NCBI RefSeq assembly: GCF_010915705.1
Contig: NZ_JAAIKE010000003.1
Span: 571,129-635,128, forward strand
Reading direction: 5' to 3'
DNA from: Pseudotabrizicola algicola
Lineage (GTDB): Bacteria > Pseudomonadota > Alphaproteobacteria > Rhodobacterales > Rhodobacteraceae
DNA: 64,000 nt
Made by a program: the position numbers and the translations under genes. Position 1 is the first letter of the stretch; every line of letters starts with the position of its first letter. Positions 61,522-64,000 of this stretch are shown here, one piece after another. A model generated the notes under the pieces. It was given only the letters and a program-made list of their open reading frames with translations. It ran no database searches and was not told the origin of the DNA.

Positions 61522-62092
61522 CGACCGCCTCGCGCCAATGGCGGCGGCACAGGCTGACATAGGTTTCATTGCCGCCGATGACGACCTGATCTCCGTCGCG
61601 AAGCGCCTGACCGTCAGGGCCTTTGCGCACCACCATTGTCGCCTTCTTGCCGCAATGGCAGATCGTGCGCACCTCGCGCATCTCGTCTGCCCAAGCCAGC
61701 AGGGCGGCCGAGCCGGGGAAGAGCTGGCCCTGAAAGTCCACCCGCAGCCCGTAGCACATCACCGGAACGGCAAGATCATCCACCGCGCGGGCCAGTTGCC
61801 AAACCTGCTCTTTCGACAGGAATTGCGCTTCGTCGATGAAAACGCAGGACACCGGCCCGAGGCTTAGCCGCTGCCGGAGCTTTTCATACATGTCCTCGCC
61901 CGGGGCGAAGGTATCGGCCGGGTCGGCAATGCCGATACGGCTGGCGATGCGTCCCTCTCCGGCGCGGGTGTCGAATTGCGCCGTAATAAGGTAGGTTTCC
62001 ATGCCACGCTCGCCATAGTTATGGGCGGCCTGTAGCAGCAAGGTCGACTTGCCGGCGTTCATGGTGGAATAGTTGAAGTAGAGTTTTGCCAT
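61514..62092 (-). CDS. tdk: Thymidine kinase (type II)
   Basis: Tdk phosphorylates thymidine to dTMP. The 192-residue product has the P-loop YSTMNAGKSTLLL, the DEAQ motif VFIDEAQFLSKEQV and a zinc-binding ICHCGKKATM. I chose ATG 62092 (MAKLYFNYS); the GTG at 62101 adds three residues. Together with the cdd-deoA-deoB-add-upp cluster it completes pyrimidine salvage in this neighbourhood. Confidence 0.95.
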   Translation of the reverse strand: MAKLYFNYSTMNAGKSTLLLQAAHNYGERGMETYLITAQFDTRAGEGRIASRIGIADPADTFAPGEDMYEKLRQRLSLGPVSCVFIDEAQFLSKEQVWQLARAVDDLAVPVMCYGLRVDFQGQLFPGSAALLAWADEMREVRTICHCGKKATMVVRKGPDGQALRDGDQVVIGGNETYVSLCRRHWREAVGA

Positions 62093-62397
62093 GCCGCGCA
62101 CCTAGCCGATTTTCGCGGCGGCCTGCAAGCACAGTGCATGGGCCAAGGGCCGCAGGCGCGCCTTGCACAAGGGGGCCGGGCGGTTGGCCGGGTCCACCGC
62201 GTGGCCCAGAGACCCCCCCAAACGTGGAGTTAAGCGCGGCGGACCCTCAACAAAGCCGACGCTGGGGGCATCGGCCACTCACTACAGTTCCGGCAAACAC
62301 CCGGAACACCTTTATCTATTACAACCAGTTGCCGTATCATGAATGGGAAAAGGTTGATTGATTTCCCCGTCGTGCGGGGCATGAGGGAGTGAGTGGA
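62093..62397. other. Intergenic region upstream of the 150-residue protein gene
   Basis: This 305-nt divergent gap has no supportable gene. It holds the dyad TTCCGG-N7-CCGGAA (62288-62306), a promoter pair TTATCT/TATCAT, and a hairpin CCCCG-TCGTG-CGGGG (62366-62380) just before the Shine-Dalgarno region of the downstream gene. Confidence 0.55.
62312..62340 (+). promoter_or_regulatory. Candidate promoter with upstream operator-like dyad
   Basis: TTATCT (62312-62317) and TATCAT (62335-62340) are 17 nt apart. The dyad TTCCGG-N7-CCGGAA ends 5 nt before the -35, the usual place for an activator site. Confidence 0.45.
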
Positions 62398-62850
62398 ATG
62401 TCGGTGGAAACCTATCTGAAAAAGCACAGCGAAGCTTTGGTCAAGGATGTCGGCATAGAGGCCGCCTGTCAGTTGACGGGAAAATCCAAGGCGACGCTTG
62501 GCCGCTATTATTCGGATCAGGAAGAGCATGATGACCGGTTCATGCCCATCGACGTTGTCGCCCAGCTGGAATCGGCTGCGCGCTTTCCGCATGTGACGGC
62601 GGCGCTCGCCGATCTGCGCGGCATCACGCTTTCCTATGATGCGGATAAGCGCAATGCGACATCGAAGGGCGTCAACCAAGACGTGGTGATGCTCGCGCAG
62701 CGCTTTGCCATGTTGATGAGCGAATACAACTCCGCCATTGGAGACGGAGTCATTTCGATCAACGAAGCAAAGCGGATGCTGCGCGAAACGCTTGCGATTC
62801 AACAGGTTCTGCTTGAGATGAAGCTGAACCTCGAGACGGGTGTCAGCTAG
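62398..62850 (+). CDS. Conserved small protein, possibly HTH DNA-binding
   Basis: The 150-residue product begins MSVETYLKKHSEALVKDVGIEAACQL and contains CQLTGKSKATLGRYYSDQEEHDD followed by FMPIDVVAQLESAARFPHVTAALADLRG, which has the look of a helix-turn-helix and a phage-repressor-like arrangement. The C-terminus is helical (DGVISINEAKRMLRETLAIQQVLLEMKL). I cannot name the family or function. ATG 62398 follows GGGAG. Confidence 0.65.
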   Translation: MSVETYLKKHSEALVKDVGIEAACQLTGKSKATLGRYYSDQEEHDDRFMPIDVVAQLESAARFPHVTAALADLRGITLSYDADKRNATSKGVNQDVVMLAQRFAMLMSEYNSAIGDGVISINEAKRMLRETLAIQQVLLEMKLNLETGVS

Positions 62851-64000
62851 TCCGCCGGTTGCCCGCGGGCTTGCCGCCTTCGGCGCGGCGAGGAGCTCCG
62901 CCGCCGCCCATCGGTTTTGCCTTGGCCGCCGGACGTCCTTGCTGGGGCTTTGCGCCGGCAGGCTTGCTGCCCTGAGGGCGGCCGCCTTGCGGACGGGCCG
63001 GACGCTGGCCCCGGTTCTGTCCGGGCTTTGGCGTTGCTGCCACGATATCGGCGGCCCACGGTGCTCCGCCAAGGATCGGAAGCGGCTTTTTGAGCAGCTT
63101 TTCAATCGCTTGCAACTCGCCCATCTCGGCTGGCGCGCAGAAGCTGACAGAGGTGCCCTCGGCCCCGGCGCGGGCGGTGCGGCCGATGCGGTGGACGTAA
63201 TTCTCAGGCACGTTGGGCATGTCGAAGTTATACACGTGGCGCACCGTGGGAATGTCGATGCCGCGCGCGGCCACGTCGGTGGCCACCAGCACGTCAAGCT
63301 CGCCGTTGCGGAACTCGGTCAGGGTGCGGTCGCGCTGTGACTGCGATTTGTTGCCGTGGATGGAGCCTGCCTTGAACCCCCAGCTTGCCAGCAATTTCAT
63401 CAGCTTTTCAGAGCCATGCTTGGTGCGGCCAAAGACCAGCGCCTGTTCTCCCGGGTGCTTTTTCAGGTAATCCTCCAGCACGCGGGCCTTGTCGCCGTTG
63501 GGCAGGAAGTGCACGCCCTGAGTCACCTTGTCGGCGGTTTTGCCGGGGGTGGCGACCTGGACGCGCACGGGGTCGCGCAGATAAGTGTCTGCAATTTCAG
63601 AGATATCTTTCGGCATCGTCGCCGAGAAGAGCAGGGTCTGGCGCTTGAGCGGGATGTGCTTGGCGATTTTGCGCAAGGAATGGATGAAGCCCATGTCGAG
63701 CATGTGGTCGGCCTCGTCCAGCACAAGGTAGCCGCACTGGTCCAGTTTGACGTCGCCGCGCTCCAAGAGGTCGATCAGGCGGCCGGGGGTGGCGACCAGA
63801 ACATCGGTGCCTTTTGACAGGGCTTGTGCCTGCCGGAACAGCGAGGCGCCGCCCACGACCATGGTCACCTTGACAGCGGTTCCCTTGGTGAAGACTTCAA
63901 GGTTGTCCTTGATTTGCAACGTTAATTCCCGCGTCGGCGCAAGGATCAGGGCGCGCACGTTCTTGGGGCCCGGCGGGTGGCCGATGTCGAGCAGGCGGTG
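62843..64000 (-). CDS. DEAD-box RNA helicase, N-terminus cut by window edge
   Basis: This ATP-dependent RNA helicase lacks its N-terminal Q motif and Walker A because of the window edge. Visible motifs are APTRELTLQI (Ia), TPGRLIDLL (Ib), VLDEADHMLDMGF (II), LFSATMPKDI (III), VATDVAARGIDIP (V) and HRIGRTARAG (VI). The tail is Gly/Arg/Pro/Lys-rich (GGRPQGSKPAGAKPQQGR), typical of RhlE-type enzymes and RNA-binding. Its stop overlaps the end of the convergent gene by 8 nt. Confidence 0.95.
   Translation of the reverse strand, partial: HRLLDIGHPPGPKNVRALILAPTRELTLQIKDNLEVFTKGTAVKVTMVVGGASLFRQAQALSKGTDVLVATPGRLIDLLERGDVKLDQCGYLVLDEADHMLDMGFIHSLRKIAKHIPLKRQTLLFSATMPKDISEIADTYLRDPVRVQVATPGKTADKVTQGVHFLPNGDKARVLEDYLKKHPGEQALVFGRTKHGSEKLMKLLASWGFKAGSIHGNKSQSQRDRTLTEFRNGELDVLVATDVAARGIDIPTVRHVYNFDMPNVPENYVHRIGRTARAGAEGTSVSFCAPAEMGELQAIEKLLKKPLPILGGAPWAADIVAATPKPGQNRGQRPARPQGGRPQGSKPAGAKPQQGRPAAKAKPMGGGGAPRRAEGGKPAGNRRTS

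Overview
This window is ordinary-looking, high-GC chromosomal DNA from an alphaproteobacterium, most likely a member of the Rhodobacteraceae (Rhodobacter, Gemmobacter, Tabrizicola or a relative). The evidence is the gene content and order: mreBCD-PBP2-rodA followed by a GhrA-like reductase, a glycine riboswitch upstream of gcvTHP, an ScfR-type TTTGCAAA motif upstream of prpE, an FeS-type photolyase next to a short-chain dehydrogenase, and several small family-specific hypothetical proteins. I see no rRNA, tRNA, insertion sequence, prophage or CRISPR array.

Layout. 1-4 kb: cation diffusion facilitator (cut by the left edge), an SH3-domain exported protein, and two 2-hydroxyacid dehydrogenases facing each other across a 230-bp nested inverted repeat. 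4-10 kb (minus strand): elongasome operon mreB-mreC-mreD-mrdA(PBP2)-rodA-ghrA. 10-17 kb: SGNH lipoprotein, leuA with a leucine-rich leader peptide, an SDR plus FeS photolyase pair flanked by two copies of a structured repeat, and an exported protein with 19 MORN repeats. 17-25 kb: nadE, a PfkB sugar kinase, wrbA, a Tat-type metallo-beta-lactamase-fold protein, a minimal zincin, gltX and a MATE exporter. 25-32 kb (minus): a LacI-controlled sugar operon (regulator, binding protein, two permeases, an intracellular GH68/GH32-like hydrolase, ATPase). 32-37.7 kb: tandem glycine riboswitch, gcvT-gcvH-gcvP, azlCD. 37.7-45.6 kb: small housekeeping genes (trxC, phosphoesterase, lipid kinase, zinc peptidase, esterase), glyA and nadK. 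45.6-52 kb (minus): Hpt protein plus sigma-54 response regulator, prpE, and the malic enzyme maeB. 52-58 kb: VOC-cupin fusion, then the nucleoside salvage cluster cdd-deoA-deoB-add-upp. 58-64 kb: SPOR protein, a protein resembling an inactive M48 peptidase, an EamA transporter, thymidine kinase, an HTH-like small protein, and a DEAD-box helicase cut by the right edge.

Functional links. Glycine/C1 metabolism recurs (riboswitch-gcvTHP, glyA, GhrA-type reductases). Short-chain acyl-CoA metabolism is represented by prpE and maeB, both with TTTGCAAA-like sites upstream. Nucleoside salvage is almost complete (cdd, deoA, deoB, add, upp, tdk). The most interesting material is regulatory and structural rather than a new gene cassette: the leuA leader peptide with mutually exclusive hairpins, the covarying repeat pair around the SDR-photolyase genes, the repeat family built on GAGTATTTGG, paired overlapping LacI operators, and several long dyads at convergent gene ends.
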